A DNA stretch of 64,000 nt from Bacteroidaceae bacterium (GTDB lineage: Bacteria; Bacteroidota; Bacteroidia; Bacteroidales; Bacteroidaceae), in the NCBI GenBank assembly GCA_017442855.1, contig JAFSPM010000037.1, positions 124,001-188,000 of the forward strand. The letters run 5' to 3'. Positions within the stretch are counted from its first letter, which is position 1. The number at the start of each line of letters is the position of its first letter. The notes under the pieces are model-generated. The model saw nothing but the letters and a program-made list of their open reading frames with translations. It had not been told where the DNA came from and did not search any database. Of this stretch, positions 53,986 to 63,160 are shown in pieces. A program made the position numbers and the translations under genes.

Positions 53986-54438
53986 ATGAACATAGGAGAT
54001 AAAGCCCCCGAGATACTGGGCAAAGACGAACAGGGACGTGATATCCGTCTGAGTGATTATCGTGGACGCAAACTGGTGCTCTATTTTTACCCCAAGGACA
54101 ACACCAGTGGCTGCACAGCAGAGGCATGCAGCCTGCGTGATCGTTACAGCGACCTGCAAGGAGCAGGCTACGAGGTGGTAGGCGTGAGCAAAGACTCAGC
54201 TGCCTCTCATGTAAAGTTCAAGGAGAAACACGAACTGCCTTTCCCACTGATAGCCGATGTTGACCACACCCTCCTGGAAGCCATGGGCGCCTGGGGCGAG
54301 AAAGTCATGTATGGCAAGAAGACAGTAGGCACCATCCGCACCACCTTTATCATCAACGAAGAAGGCATCATCGAGCAGATTTATGCCGGCAAGCAGGTGA
54401 AGACCAAGGAGCATGCCGACCAGATCTTGGCAAAATAA
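53986..54438 (+). CDS. bcp: thioredoxin-dependent peroxiredoxin, BCP type
   Basis: A 150-residue peroxiredoxin that reduces H2O2 and organic peroxides. It has MNIGDKAPEIL, LYFYPKDNTSGCTAEACSLRD with peroxidatic Cys43 and resolving Cys48, and VVGVSKDSAASHVKF. The ATG at 53986 is the family start; an in-frame TTG two codons earlier is less likely. A -7 match TATCTTTG (53951-53958) lies upstream. Confidence 0.94.
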   Translation: MNIGDKAPEILGKDEQGRDIRLSDYRGRKLVLYFYPKDNTSGCTAEACSLRDRYSDLQGAGYEVVGVSKDSAASHVKFKEKHELPFPLIADVDHTLLEAMGAWGEKVMYGKKTVGTIRTTFIINEEGIIEQIYAGKQVKTKEHADQILAK

Positions 54439-54444
54439 CAACTT

Positions 54445-55206
54445 TCAGCTTTTCATCCATTCCCTGCGCTCTGCTTCGTCCATCTTCTCAATGGCATAGC
54501 GGAGTGTAGTGCGTGGCATCTCGTGCACATGCTGTCGCAAGAATGCACGCAGCAATTCCATGCTCACCCGTTTGCCCATCTCACGCAGCATCCATCCCAC
54601 CGCCTTGTGCATCAGGTCGTGCGGATGGTGCAGGTGCATCTCGGCATAGCGCAGGCACCACGACGGGTCGCCCGCCTGCGATGTTTGCCAGGTACACACC
54701 ATACTCATGCGTTGTCGCCACAGGTTATTGCTATGCGCCAGTTCGTCAAGTACCTTTTGTTTATAGTTTTTGTCCCCCAGCTGTGAAGGCAATAGCAGCC
54801 AAGAGCCCAGTATCTTAGGCACAGACAAGTCCACTAAGTCCCAGTTATTTGCCTGTTCGGCATATTGCAGATACATTGTCACTATCTCATCGCGCCCTTT
54901 GATGGCCTCCACCTCATTTTCCAGTCGCTTGGTAGCCAGCTTCTCAAATTTCGCCACAAGTATCAGCAGTCCGCAGAGCCTCACCTCATGCCATTTGTTC
55001 ATCAGCAGCTCAGGCACCTCATTCAGTGGGTACTCCTTCCATACCCCCTTCACCACCTCCCTGGTCTGTGGCACTTTCAATCCCAAGAACGCATCGCCCT
55101 CACCATACTCCCCCTCTCCAGTCTTGAAGAAGCCCATCAGCACCTCTCGTTGCTTATCATTCCGCAACAATTCCATATATCTTATAATCTCCTTTGCGGT
55201 ATTCAT
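54445..55206 (-). CDS. AlkD-like DNA alkylation repair protein
   Basis: A 253-residue all-helical HEAT-repeat-like protein of the AlkD family of DNA glycosylases: FFKTGEGEYGEGDAFLGLKVP, VPQTREVVKGVWKEYPLNEV, NNWDLVDLSVPKILG and KAVGWMLREMGKRV. Family members excise alkylated purines. The start at 55206 is used because TACCTTTG (55235-55242, minus) lies upstream and the extra 20 residues of a longer reading would sit over that promoter. It is convergent with bcp. Confidence 0.88.
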   Translation of the reverse strand: MNTAKEIIRYMELLRNDKQREVLMGFFKTGEGEYGEGDAFLGLKVPQTREVVKGVWKEYPLNEVPELLMNKWHEVRLCGLLILVAKFEKLATKRLENEVEAIKGRDEIVTMYLQYAEQANNWDLVDLSVPKILGSWLLLPSQLGDKNYKQKVLDELAHSNNLWRQRMSMVCTWQTSQAGDPSWCLRYAEMHLHHPHDLMHKAVGWMLREMGKRVSMELLRAFLRQHVHEMPRTTLRYAIEKMDEAERREWMKS

Positions 55207-55322
55207 ATCAGAACATGCCAGTAACTCATTTTCGCAAAGGTACAACTTTTTCCTTTCTCCAAACAATCATTATTGAAATATTCTTCTTACCTTTACGGTA
55301 ATTATTAATAATTGTATCGACC

Positions 55323-56591
55323 ATGAAAAGATTTGTTTCAACCTTACTTTTGGTGTTTATCACCATGATGACCTGGGCGCAAAGCAATGCTGCATTTGAC
55401 AAGCTCAAGGCTGATCCGAAAAAGGCTTATGGCAATGATTACCCTTACGAAATGAAGGTTAGTAAGCTGACCAAAACGCCCAAAGGATACAAACCATTTT
55501 ACATCAGTCACTACGCTCGTCACGGATCGCGTTATTACTGGAGCGACCAGCTATACAAAGACCTGGACACGCTGCTTACCACCGCCCACGACAAGCGCTT
55601 GCTTACCCAAGAGGGTGAGAACTTCTACAACAAGTTTATGGTGGCCAAGCAGGAACTGATGACGGGTGTTAGCGAACTTACGCAACTGGGTTGGGACCAG
55701 CATCAGTTTATTGCCCGTACCATGTATAACAACTTCCCTGAAGTGTTCAAGAAAGGGGGCAATGTATTGGCTATCTCATCACTGTCAGGTCGCTGCGTCA
55801 TCAGTATGGCTGCTTTCTGTCAGGAACTGGTGCAGTGTAACCCCAAAATAGAGATACGTGAGCAGTCATCGCGCTTTACCCTCGACGGGGTGGTGCCTAC
55901 TGACAGTCAGAACCCTGTAAAGCATAACTTTCCAAGACCGAACAGGCCTCGTTATGAGAACAATCGTGATAAGTTCCAAAGCGACAACAGTCTGAGCAGC
56001 AAGGTAGTGGAAAGAGTATTTACCAGCACCGAGGGCTTGCCTGGCAAACCAGAGACATTGGGCAACAGCCTCATCGGTCTTTATACTACATTGCCCAGCA
56101 TCTTCCACGAGGGCATGATGGGCAACATCGTGACTGACCAGGAGATTGTGGATCGTTGGGAGGCTTCGAACCTGGGTTCGTACTCATGGGTTTTTGCAGG
56201 CCAGTATAACATGATTCCTATCTTGGAAGACATCATGAACAAGGCTGATGCGGTGGTGAAAGGCACCAGCGACCGTATATCGGACTTGCGCTTCGGACAT
56301 GACACTTGCATTGGTCCGCTGACCGTACTGATGGGCATCAACGGTGCCGACCTTGACCCTGAGGATCCCTATGAGGTGAAGAACATCTACCAGAACTGGG
56401 AGACTTGCAAGGCTTCGAACATCCAGTTGGTGTTCTATCGTGGCAAGAAGGGCAGCGATGACATTCTGGTAAAGTGCCTGCTGAATGGCGATGAGGCAAA
56501 ACTGCCTGTGCCTACCAGCATGTACCCATATTATAAGTGGAGCGATTTCAAGAAGTATTATCAGGATAAGATTAACAGCATCGTGAAATAA
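55323..56591 (+). CDS. secreted histidine acid phosphatase (MINPP-like)
   Basis: A 422-residue exported protein: signal MKRFVSTLLLVFITMMTWAQ. The N-terminal phosphatase motif HYARHGSRYYW contains the RHG nucleophile His, and the C-terminal HD pair is in DLRFGHDTCIGPLTVLMG. Such branch-2 histidine phosphatases cleave phosphate esters; the best-known gut members (MINPP) degrade inositol polyphosphates such as phytate. The substrate here is not proven. Confidence 0.85.
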   Translation: MKRFVSTLLLVFITMMTWAQSNAAFDKLKADPKKAYGNDYPYEMKVSKLTKTPKGYKPFYISHYARHGSRYYWSDQLYKDLDTLLTTAHDKRLLTQEGENFYNKFMVAKQELMTGVSELTQLGWDQHQFIARTMYNNFPEVFKKGGNVLAISSLSGRCVISMAAFCQELVQCNPKIEIREQSSRFTLDGVVPTDSQNPVKHNFPRPNRPRYENNRDKFQSDNSLSSKVVERVFTSTEGLPGKPETLGNSLIGLYTTLPSIFHEGMMGNIVTDQEIVDRWEASNLGSYSWVFAGQYNMIPILEDIMNKADAVVKGTSDRISDLRFGHDTCIGPLTVLMGINGADLDPEDPYEVKNIYQNWETCKASNIQLVFYRGKKGSDDILVKCLLNGDEAKLPVPTSMYPYYKWSDFKKYYQDKINSIVK

Positions 56592-56613
56592 GAAACAAAA
56601 ATACGGCAGAGTT

Positions 56614-56644
56614 TTTGTTGTTTCCAAATAAAGCACTACCTTTG
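56614..56644 (+). promoter_or_regulatory. promoter of tRNA-Thr-mltG-nudC
   Basis: TTTG (56614-56617), a 19-bp spacer and TACCTTTG (56637-56644), 32 bp before the tRNA. Confidence 0.75.
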
Positions 56645-56675
56645 CAGTCGCAAAAGCAACAAAAGCTGCTGCATC

Positions 56676-56748
56676 GCCACTTTAGCTCAGTCGGTAGAGC
56701 AACGCATTCGTAACGCGTAGGTCGCCAGTTCAAGTCTGGCAAGTGGCT
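56676..56748 (+). tRNA. tRNA-Thr (CGT)
   Basis: Acceptor GCCACTT pairs with AAGTGGC; D-arm GCTC..GAGC; anticodon loop TTCGTAA (CGT); T-loop GTTCAAGTC; discriminator T. The anticodon stem ACGCA/CGCGT has an A-C mismatch at the pair next to the loop. No encoded CCA. The mltG ATG begins only 10 bp later. Confidence 0.93.
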
Positions 56749-56758
56749 CAAAACTCGC

Positions 56759-57796
56759 ATGAAGAAACGCACCATACACATTCTGATTGGCATTTTTATC
56801 GCCTTAGTGCTGGTGGCTTGTGCCATCGGCGGTGCTTTCTATTATTTCTTCATGGCACCACAATTCTTCCCCCAGCAAACTGCCTATGTCTATATTGATC
56901 GTGACGATACGGCCGACTCGGTGTATGTCAAGGTGCAGGAGGTGGGCAACGTGAAGGATTTTCATGGTTTCAAGTGGATGAGCGAGTACCGTCACTATCC
57001 TGAGAGCATCAGTACTGGGCGCTACGAGATTCGCAACGGCGAGAGTGTGTATCATGTGTTCAGCCGTATCTGGCGAGGCTATCAAACGCCTTTGAACGTT
57101 ACCATCAACAGTGCTCGCACCATGAGGAGGTTGGCCGGACAGGTGGGGCGTCAGCTGATGATTGACTCTGTGGAGATTGCCATCTTGATGTATGACTCGG
57201 CTTTTCAGGTGAAGATGGGTTATACCAAAGAGACGATGCCTGCATTGTTTATCCCTGAGACCTATGAGATGTACTGGGATATCTCGGTGGATGAGTTTTT
57301 CGAGCGTATGCAGACTGAGCATAAAAGGTTCTGGAACAACAGTCGTCAGGCCAAAGCCAAAGAGATGGGACTGACAGAGAACGAGGTATCTACCCTTGCC
57401 TCGATTGTGGAGGAGGAAACCAACAACAATCCAGAGAAACCATCGGTAGCTGGTTTGTACTATAACCGCTTGCGTATAGGCATGCCTTTACAAGCTGACC
57501 CTACCATCAAGTTTGCGCTGCAAGAGTTTGGCATTCGCCGTATCCTCAACTCTGATCTGAACGTGGAGTCGCCTTATAACACCTATCTGCACAAAGGATT
57601 GCCTCCTGGTCCAATACGCATCCCTTCTGTAGTGGGCTTGGATGCCGTATTGAACTATACACATCATAATTATCTCTATATGTGTGCCAAGGAAGACTTC
57701 TCTGGTACGCACAACTTTGCCGCCACCTATCGTGAGCACCTGAACAATGCACAGCGTTACTGGGCGGCTCTGAACAAACGTAGGATCAGCAGATGA
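56759..57796 (+). CDS. mltG: endolytic murein transglycosylase MltG
   Basis: A 345-residue inner-membrane enzyme that cuts nascent glycan strands and is thought to set their length. A single N-terminal membrane helix (ILIGIFIALVLVACAIGGAF) precedes a LysM-like region and a YceG domain with catalytic Glu218 in LASIVEEET and YNRLRIGMPLQADPTI, then GLPPGPIRIPSV. It lies 10 bp after tRNA-Thr, so it is probably on the same transcript, and overlaps nudC by 4 bp. Confidence 0.95.
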   Translation: MKKRTIHILIGIFIALVLVACAIGGAFYYFFMAPQFFPQQTAYVYIDRDDTADSVYVKVQEVGNVKDFHGFKWMSEYRHYPESISTGRYEIRNGESVYHVFSRIWRGYQTPLNVTINSARTMRRLAGQVGRQLMIDSVEIAILMYDSAFQVKMGYTKETMPALFIPETYEMYWDISVDEFFERMQTEHKRFWNNSRQAKAKEMGLTENEVSTLASIVEEETNNNPEKPSVAGLYYNRLRIGMPLQADPTIKFALQEFGIRRILNSDLNVESPYNTYLHKGLPPGPIRIPSVVGLDAVLNYTHHNYLYMCAKEDFSGTHNFAATYREHLNNAQRYWAALNKRRISR

Positions 57797-58632
57797 AATG
57801 GTTTGTATTCTATAATGGTCAACTGCTGTTACAGCAGCAAGGCGATGCTTTGCAGGTGCCTGAAGGCGACAATCCTCCAGTGCCTGTGCCTGCTGGTCAT
57901 CAGGTGCATGAGGTGACGATGGACGATGGCGTGAAGGTGAAGACTTTCGAGCTGGATAAAGAAGTGGAGGAGTTGGCTGTTCAAGCCTGCCATGAAGAGC
58001 CCACAGCACTCCTCCCCTTAGCAAGGGGAGGTGTTTGCGAAGCAAACAGAGGGGTATGTCAATGGTCAATGGTTGGTTTACGTGATTCCTTCAACTATAT
58101 CCCTTTAGAAGATTATCTCTGCGGAGGAAAAGCCTCACAGATTCTCTATTGGGACAAGCACAGTCGCTTCTGTCCCACTTGTGGGGTACCTACCGTACAG
58201 GAGACGCCCATCATGAAGAAATGTCCTATGTGTGGACTGGAAATGTATCCTCCTATCGCTACTGCCATCATTGTGCTGATTCAGCGTGGTGACGAGATAC
58301 TGCTGGTGCACAATCGTGCGTTCAAACGCGACTACTACGGACTGGTGGCTGGCTTCCTGGAGGCTGGCGAGAGTCTGGAGCAGTGTGTGCATCGTGAGGT
58401 AATGGAAGAGACAGGACTCACCATTAAGAACCTTCGATACTTTGGCAGTCAGACATGGCCCTACCCCAGCGGACTGATGGTAGGGTTCACAGCCGAATAC
58501 GAAAGCGGTACCATCAAATTGCAGGAAGACGAACTGACGGCAGGTGCCTTCTACAATCGCAATAACCTACCGCATATTCCGCAAAAGATGAGCATCGCCC
58601 GCAAGCTCATAGACTGGTGGTTGACGAAATAA
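57793..58632 (+). CDS. nudC: NAD(+) diphosphatase NudC, with repeat-derived insertion
   Basis: A 279-residue Nudix enzyme that hydrolyses NADH/NAD+ and in E. coli removes NAD caps from RNA. It has the zinc ribbon CPTCG/CPMCG (about 122-145), the Nudix box GLVAGFLEAGESLEQCVHREVMEETG (read in two parts: GFLEAGESLEQ and REVMEETG) and the NudC signature SQTWPYPSGLM. Residues about 71-88 (TALLPLARGGVCEANRGV) come from a palindromic repeat element (58011-58048) inserted in frame upstream of the zinc ribbon. It overlaps mltG by 4 bp. Confidence 0.93.
   Translation: MKWFVFYNGQLLLQQQGDALQVPEGDNPPVPVPAGHQVHEVTMDDGVKVKTFELDKEVEELAVQACHEEPTALLPLARGGVCEANRGVCQWSMVGLRDSFNYIPLEDYLCGGKASQILYWDKHSRFCPTCGVPTVQETPIMKKCPMCGLEMYPPIATAIIVLIQRGDEILLVHNRAFKRDYYGLVAGFLEAGESLEQCVHREVMEETGLTIKNLRYFGSQTWPYPSGLMVGFTAEYESGTIKLQEDELTAGAFYNRNNLPHIPQKMSIARKLIDWWLTK
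58011..58048. repeat. double-hairpin palindromic repeat inside nudC
   Basis: Two adjacent perfect palindromes: CCTCCCCTT/AAGGGGAGG around AGC (58011-58031), then TGTTTGC/GCAAACA around GAA (58032-58048). This type of element is usually intergenic in Bacteroidota; here it lies in a coding sequence and keeps the frame. Confidence 0.85.
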
Positions 58633-58638
58633 AAAACA

Positions 58639-58668
58639 ATCCCCCGCCGAATGGCAGGGGATTTGTTT
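58639..58668. terminator. bidirectional terminator between nudC and nqrF
   Basis: AATCCCC.GC pairs with GC.GGGGATT around CGAATG, with T-rich flanks on the plus strand and A-runs read as T on the minus strand. It serves convergent nudC and nqrF. Confidence 0.85.
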
Positions 58669-58670
58669 TG

Positions 58671-59939
58671 TTAGGCGAAGTTATCGAACATCAAGTTCTG
58701 TGAAGGAACGCCCAAATCATAGAGCAGACCTTCTACAGCCTTAGACATCGGACCAGGACCACACATGTAGTACTCGATATCCTCTGGTGCCTCATGATCC
58801 TTCAAGTAGTCATTATACATCACTTGATGAACGAAACCAGCTGTATATTTCACGCCAGCAGCATCAGCAGCGGGATCTGGACGGTCGAGTGCCAAGTGGA
58901 AGTGGAAGTTCGGGAAGTCTTTCTCCAATCCGAGGAAATCATCCAAATAGAATACTTCATTCAAAGCACGTGCGCCATAGAAATAGTGCATCTCACGATC
59001 TGTGGTATGCAACGTCTTACACATATGCATAATCTGTGCACGCAGAGGAGCCATACCGGCACCACCACCTACCCAAATCATCTCGCGCTTAGAATCGAAG
59101 ATTGGATGGAACTCTCCATAAGGACCACTCATTCTCACCTTGTCGCCTGGCTTCAGGCTGAAGATATATGAAGAAGCGATACCTGGACTAACATCCATAA
59201 AGCCCACCTGTGGTTTTGGCTTAAACGGAGGTGTTGCAATACGGACGGTCAACATGAAGCGATCGCCCTCAGCAGGATAGTTAGCCATAGAGTAAGCACG
59301 GATAGTTGGCGTGTCGTTCTTGCACTTCAAGGTGAACAAGCCGAACTTCTCCCATGCTGGCAAATATTCGCCCAAAGATTCCTTATCAATGTCCTTGTCA
59401 TAGTCCATTGAGTATGCAGGAATCTGGATCTGTGCATAAGAACCTGGGATGAAGTCCATGTGCTCGCCAGGAGGCAGCTGTACGATGAACTCCTTGATAA
59501 ATGAAGCCACATTCTTATTAGAAACAACAGTACACTCATATTCCTTCACACCGAGGATGCTCTCAGGAATCTTGATAGAGAGGTCGTTCTTCACCTTTAC
59601 CTGACAGCCCAGACGCCAATGGTCTTGCTGCTGTTTACGGGTAAAGTGAGAGGTCTCTGATGGCAGGATCTCACCACCACCTTCGAGCACCTGTACCTTG
59701 CACTGGCCGCAAGAGCCCTTACCACCGCAGGCAGAAGGGAGGTGAACGTCATTTGTAACCAATGTATTGAGCAAAGTGTTACCCATTTGGACATCGAGCA
59801 CCTTATCACCCCCATTAATCGTAATCTTAACATTGCCTGAAGGCACCAGATAATACTTGGCCACCAACAGGATAATGACAAGCAGCAGGATGACTACAAG
59901 GAATACCCCAATGCTCGCTAATATTAAATTCATATCCAT
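58671..59939 (-). CDS. nqrF: Na+-translocating NADH:quinone reductase subunit F
   Basis: The NADH-oxidising subunit (422 residues). An N-terminal membrane helix (about 8-30) is followed by a 2Fe-2S ferredoxin domain with Cys71, Cys77, Cys80 and Cys112 ([18 protein letters not shown]), then an FAD domain (RAYSMANYP) and an NADH domain ([21 protein letters not shown]). It takes electrons from NADH into the complex. Last gene of the operon. Confidence 0.97.
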   Translation of the reverse strand: MDMNLILASIGVFLVVILLLVIILLVAKYYLVPSGNVKITINGGDKVLDVQMGNTLLNTLVTNDVHLPSACGGKGSCGQCKVQVLEGGGEILPSETSHFTRKQQQDHWRLGCQVKVKNDLSIKIPESILGVKEYECTVVSNKNVASFIKEFIVQLPPGEHMDFIPGSYAQIQIPAYSMDYDKDIDKESLGEYLPAWEKFGLFTLKCKNDTPTIRAYSMANYPAEGDRFMLTVRIATPPFKPKPQVGFMDVSPGIASSYIFSLKPGDKVRMSGPYGEFHPIFDSKREMIWVGGGAGMAPLRAQIMHMCKTLHTTDREMHYFYGARALNEVFYLDDFLGLEKDFPNFHFHLALDRPDPAADAAGVKYTAGFVHQVMYNDYLKDHEAPEDIEYYMCGPGPMSKAVEGLLYDLGVPSQNLMFDNFA

Positions 59940-59957
59940 TGTATATTCCTTTCCTTT

Positions 59958-60584
59958 TTAGAGTTTCAAACCAGAGAAGCACATAAAGCCCATAGCCATC
60001 AAGCCTACTACGATGAATGTAATGCCCAAACCCTTCAGAGGAGCAGGTACATCTGAGTAAGCCATCTTTTCACGGATAGCAGCCAAACCTACAATAGCCA
60101 GCAACCAACCGATACCAGAACCTAAAGCATAGCCCAGCGCATCAAGCACACCACCTATATATTTAGGATCACTTGGATTCAAACCTATGCGCTGCTGCAT
60201 GAACAATGACGCACCCATGATAGCGCAGTTAACGGCAATCAGAGGCAGGAAGATACCCAAAGCGTTATAAAGTGAAGGGCTGAAACGCTCCACCACCATT
60301 TCCACAATCTGTACGATAGCGGCGATAACGGCAATGAAGAGGATGAAGCTGAGGAAACTCAGATCAACACCTGGAATCAAAGCGCCTTCAGATAAAACGT
60401 ATGTCTGCAGCAGATAGTTCACAGGCAAGGTAACCACCAACACGAAAGTAACGGCAGCACCCAAGCCCAAAGCAGTCTTTACATTCTTTGATACGGCAAG
60501 ATAAGAGCACATACCCAGGAAGAATGCAAATATCATATTGTCCACGAAAATAGAGCGGACGATTAAGCTAAAGAAATGTTCCAT
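59958..60584 (-). CDS. nqrE: Na+-NQR subunit E
   Basis: A 208-residue membrane subunit with six hydrophobic segments; [20 protein letters not shown] and [14 protein letters not shown] are typical of NqrE. NqrD and NqrE have inverted topologies and together hold an iron centre between their Cys residues. 18 bp upstream of nqrF. Confidence 0.96.
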   Translation of the reverse strand: MEHFFSLIVRSIFVDNMIFAFFLGMCSYLAVSKNVKTALGLGAAVTFVLVVTLPVNYLLQTYVLSEGALIPGVDLSFLSFILFIAVIAAIVQIVEMVVERFSPSLYNALGIFLPLIAVNCAIMGASLFMQQRIGLNPSDPKYIGGVLDALGYALGSGIGWLLAIVGLAAIREKMAYSDVPAPLKGLGITFIVVGLMAMGFMCFSGLKL

Positions 60585-60597
60585 ACTCTTTCAATTA

Positions 60598-61233
60598 TTA
60601 CTTTTCTTGCAATTCTTTATTGTGGGCACGCTGGTACCAAATGATGCAAGCCACGATGATCAGCGCCATCGGAGACATCACCATCAGACCATTGTTAATG
60701 TAACCCATATCCTTTATCCAATCATAGTTCAACAGGTTGAAGCCAAGCAATGTACCTGAGCCGAGAATTTCACGGAACACAGCCACAATAACAAGAATCT
60801 TGGCATAACCCAGACCGTTACCAACTCCATCAAGGAATGACTCCCAAGGACCGTTCTGCATGGCGAACGCCTCCAAACGACCCATCAGGATACAGTTGGT
60901 AATAATCAGACCCACATACACTGACAGCTGAACACTTACATCGTAAGCGAAAGCCTTCAGAATCTCACTAACGATGGTCACCAAGCTCGCAACCACTACC
61001 AACTGAACGATGATACGGATGCGGTTAGGAACCGTCTTACGAAGCAAGGAGATTACCACATTGGCAAAAGCGGTGATAACCGTTACTGCCAGACCCATCA
61101 CAATGGCTGGCTCCAACTTGCTGGTCACAGCAAGCGCAGAGCAGATACCCAATACCTGAACGGTAACAGGATTGTTCAAGCCAAGAGGAGTCATGAACAC
61201 TTCTTTATTCTTTGCTGAAAATAATGATGACAT
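60598..61233 (-). CDS. nqrD: Na+-NQR subunit D
   Basis: A 211-residue membrane subunit with LNNPVTVQVLGICSALAVTS, GLIITNCILMGRLEAFA and six membrane helices, as in the NqrD/RnfE family. The Cys in ITNCILMGR is a conserved iron-ligand candidate. 13 bp from nqrE. Confidence 0.96.
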   Translation of the reverse strand: MSSLFSAKNKEVFMTPLGLNNPVTVQVLGICSALAVTSKLEPAIVMGLAVTVITAFANVVISLLRKTVPNRIRIIVQLVVVASLVTIVSEILKAFAYDVSVQLSVYVGLIITNCILMGRLEAFAMQNGPWESFLDGVGNGLGYAKILVIVAVFREILGSGTLLGFNLLNYDWIKDMGYINNGLMVMSPMALIIVACIIWYQRAHNKELQEK

Positions 61234-61247
61234 ATTCTTTCCTCCTC

Positions 61248-61925
61248 TTATTTATTGGTTAAAAATGCCTTGTAATTATTCAAGCAGTCTTTCAGCATGG
61301 CATCTACACCATTAGAGGTCATGGTACCACCAGTGATACCATCCACCTTGTTGATGTGACCCTTAGCCTGACCACTCTTCACCACTTCCAGTGCCACTTC
61401 AGCACCATCAAGCACCTTCTTACCCTCGAACTGCTGCTGGAAGGCTGAATAGCTTTGGATTTCTGCACCCAAACCCGGCGTCTCGCTGGCATGTGAGAAA
61501 TAAGTGCCATAAACGGTATCCTTATCCTCGTTCAATGTCACATAACCCCAGATAGCGCCCCACAGACCTGCACCGAACACCGGGAATACATACTTCTTCT
61601 GACCGTCGATTTCTGCCTCGAAAATGTGCAGCTGACCGTTCTTCTTGAAATCGTTCTCGAAGCTGGTAACGAACTTGCCAGTATAATCGGTGAGCTGTCC
61701 GTTCTGGAACAGCTTGTCGGCCTTCACATATTTATTAAAGTCGGCTGCAGCATCAGCTGACTCACGCACGTTGAGTGCATACAGAATCTGCTTCTTGGTG
61801 TCGAGCTCTACATTAGCATCCTGACGGCTGCTGAAAGCAGAGTGCACAAAAGAGAGCAGGAATGCCACAATAACAACCATTACCGCAGCATAAATGATAG
61901 TATAACTATTACTATTGGTATTCAT
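61248..61925 (-). CDS. nqrC: Na+-NQR subunit C (FMN-binding)
   Basis: A 225-residue subunit with one N-terminal membrane helix (YTIIYAAVMVVIVAFLLSFV) and a periplasmic FMN-binding domain. The flavinylation region GITGGTMTSNG near the C-terminus carries the Thr to which ApbE attaches FMN (an S/TGxTxT-type motif). HASETPGLGAEI is also typical of NqrC. Normal gene order. Confidence 0.95.
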   Translation of the reverse strand: MNTNSNSYTIIYAAVMVVIVAFLLSFVHSAFSSRQDANVELDTKKQILYALNVRESADAAADFNKYVKADKLFQNGQLTDYTGKFVTSFENDFKKNGQLHIFEAEIDGQKKYVFPVFGAGLWGAIWGYVTLNEDKDTVYGTYFSHASETPGLGAEIQSYSAFQQQFEGKKVLDGAEVALEVVKSGQAKGHINKVDGITGGTMTSNGVDAMLKDCLNNYKAFLTNK

Positions 61926-61946
61926 TTTCTTAAACGGTATTAATTG

Positions 61947-63125
61947 TTAAACTTTAGCAACTCGTTTCTCACGGTTGCTGATATTGCTCTGTACTACACA
62001 GTAGTCAATCAGCGGAGCGAAGATATTCATCAACAGGATAGCGAGCATCATACCCTCAGGATAACCTGGGTTAAGTACACGAATCACAATCGCCATCACA
62101 CCAATGAGGAAGCCATAGATATACTTGCCACACTCGGTGCGGGCAGAGGTTACAGGATCGGTAGCCATGAACACGGCACCGAAGCAGAAGCCACCCAGTA
62201 CCAGGTGCTCATACCAAGGCATGTTAGCAATGGCAGTGTCAGGACCAATGGCATTGAATACCCAAGCCATCAGGGCACCACCAACAAACACGCTGCACAT
62301 GGTCTTCCAGCTTGCCACACCCGACCACAGCAGAATCACTGCACCAATGGCAATGGCAATCACACTGGTCTCACCAATGGAGCCAGGGATGAAACCTGTA
62401 ATCATATCCATGTTGAAGTCTGGGAATCCTGTTGGAGAAGCAGCTGTTGCAGCCTGTCCAAGAGCAGTAGCTCCAGTGTAACCATCAACAAACTGATCAC
62501 CGCCCAAGCCAAAGATAGAACCTTGTGATACCCAAACAGCATCACCCGACATCTTGGTAGGATAAGCAAAGAACAGGAATGCACGGGTAATCAGTGCCAC
62601 ATTGAACACATTCATACCAGTACCGCCAAATACCTCCTTTGCAAATATCACGGCGAAAGCCGTAGCAATGGCCAGGATCCACAACGGGCATTCGATGGGT
62701 ACAATCAGTGGAATCAACATACCAGATACCAGGAAACCTTCCTGAATCTCCTCGTTCTTCCACTGAGCCACGGCGAACTCAATGCCCAGACCTACCACGT
62801 AAGATACTATGATTTTAGGCAGCACAGCCAGGAAACCATAGAAGAACATAGCCCAGAAGCCTCCTTCTGCGCCAGTAGCATTGAAATGCTGATAGCCCAC
62901 GTTGTACATACCGAACAACATGGCCGGAATCAATGCAATCACTACCAATGACATGATTCGTTTGCTGTCGATGGCATCATGAATATGCGTTCCGGATTTC
63001 GCTGTATTGTTAGGCACGAACAGGAAAGTTTCGAAGCCGTCGAATACAGAACGAAATGCGTGTAATTTGCCGCCTTCTTCGAAGTTCGGCTTTATCTTAT
63101 CCAGATAATTTCTTAACGCGCTCAT
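61947..63125 (-). CDS. nqrB: Na+-NQR subunit B
   Basis: A 392-residue integral membrane subunit with about ten helices, holding riboflavin and a covalently bound FMN. The flavinylation motif is YTGATALGQ (Thr of GAT). CPLWILAIATAFAVIFAKEV and GGTGMNVFNVALITRAF are diagnostic NqrB stretches. It forms much of the sodium channel. 35 bp downstream of nqrA. Confidence 0.96.
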   Translation of the reverse strand: MSALRNYLDKIKPNFEEGGKLHAFRSVFDGFETFLFVPNNTAKSGTHIHDAIDSKRIMSLVVIALIPAMLFGMYNVGYQHFNATGAEGGFWAMFFYGFLAVLPKIIVSYVVGLGIEFAVAQWKNEEIQEGFLVSGMLIPLIVPIECPLWILAIATAFAVIFAKEVFGGTGMNVFNVALITRAFLFFAYPTKMSGDAVWVSQGSIFGLGGDQFVDGYTGATALGQAATAASPTGFPDFNMDMITGFIPGSIGETSVIAIAIGAVILLWSGVASWKTMCSVFVGGALMAWVFNAIGPDTAIANMPWYEHLVLGGFCFGAVFMATDPVTSARTECGKYIYGFLIGVMAIVIRVLNPGYPEGMMLAILLMNIFAPLIDYCVVQSNISNREKRVAKV

Positions 63126-63160
63126 TATTTAGTTTCTGTTTTTAATTACTTGTTAAAACT

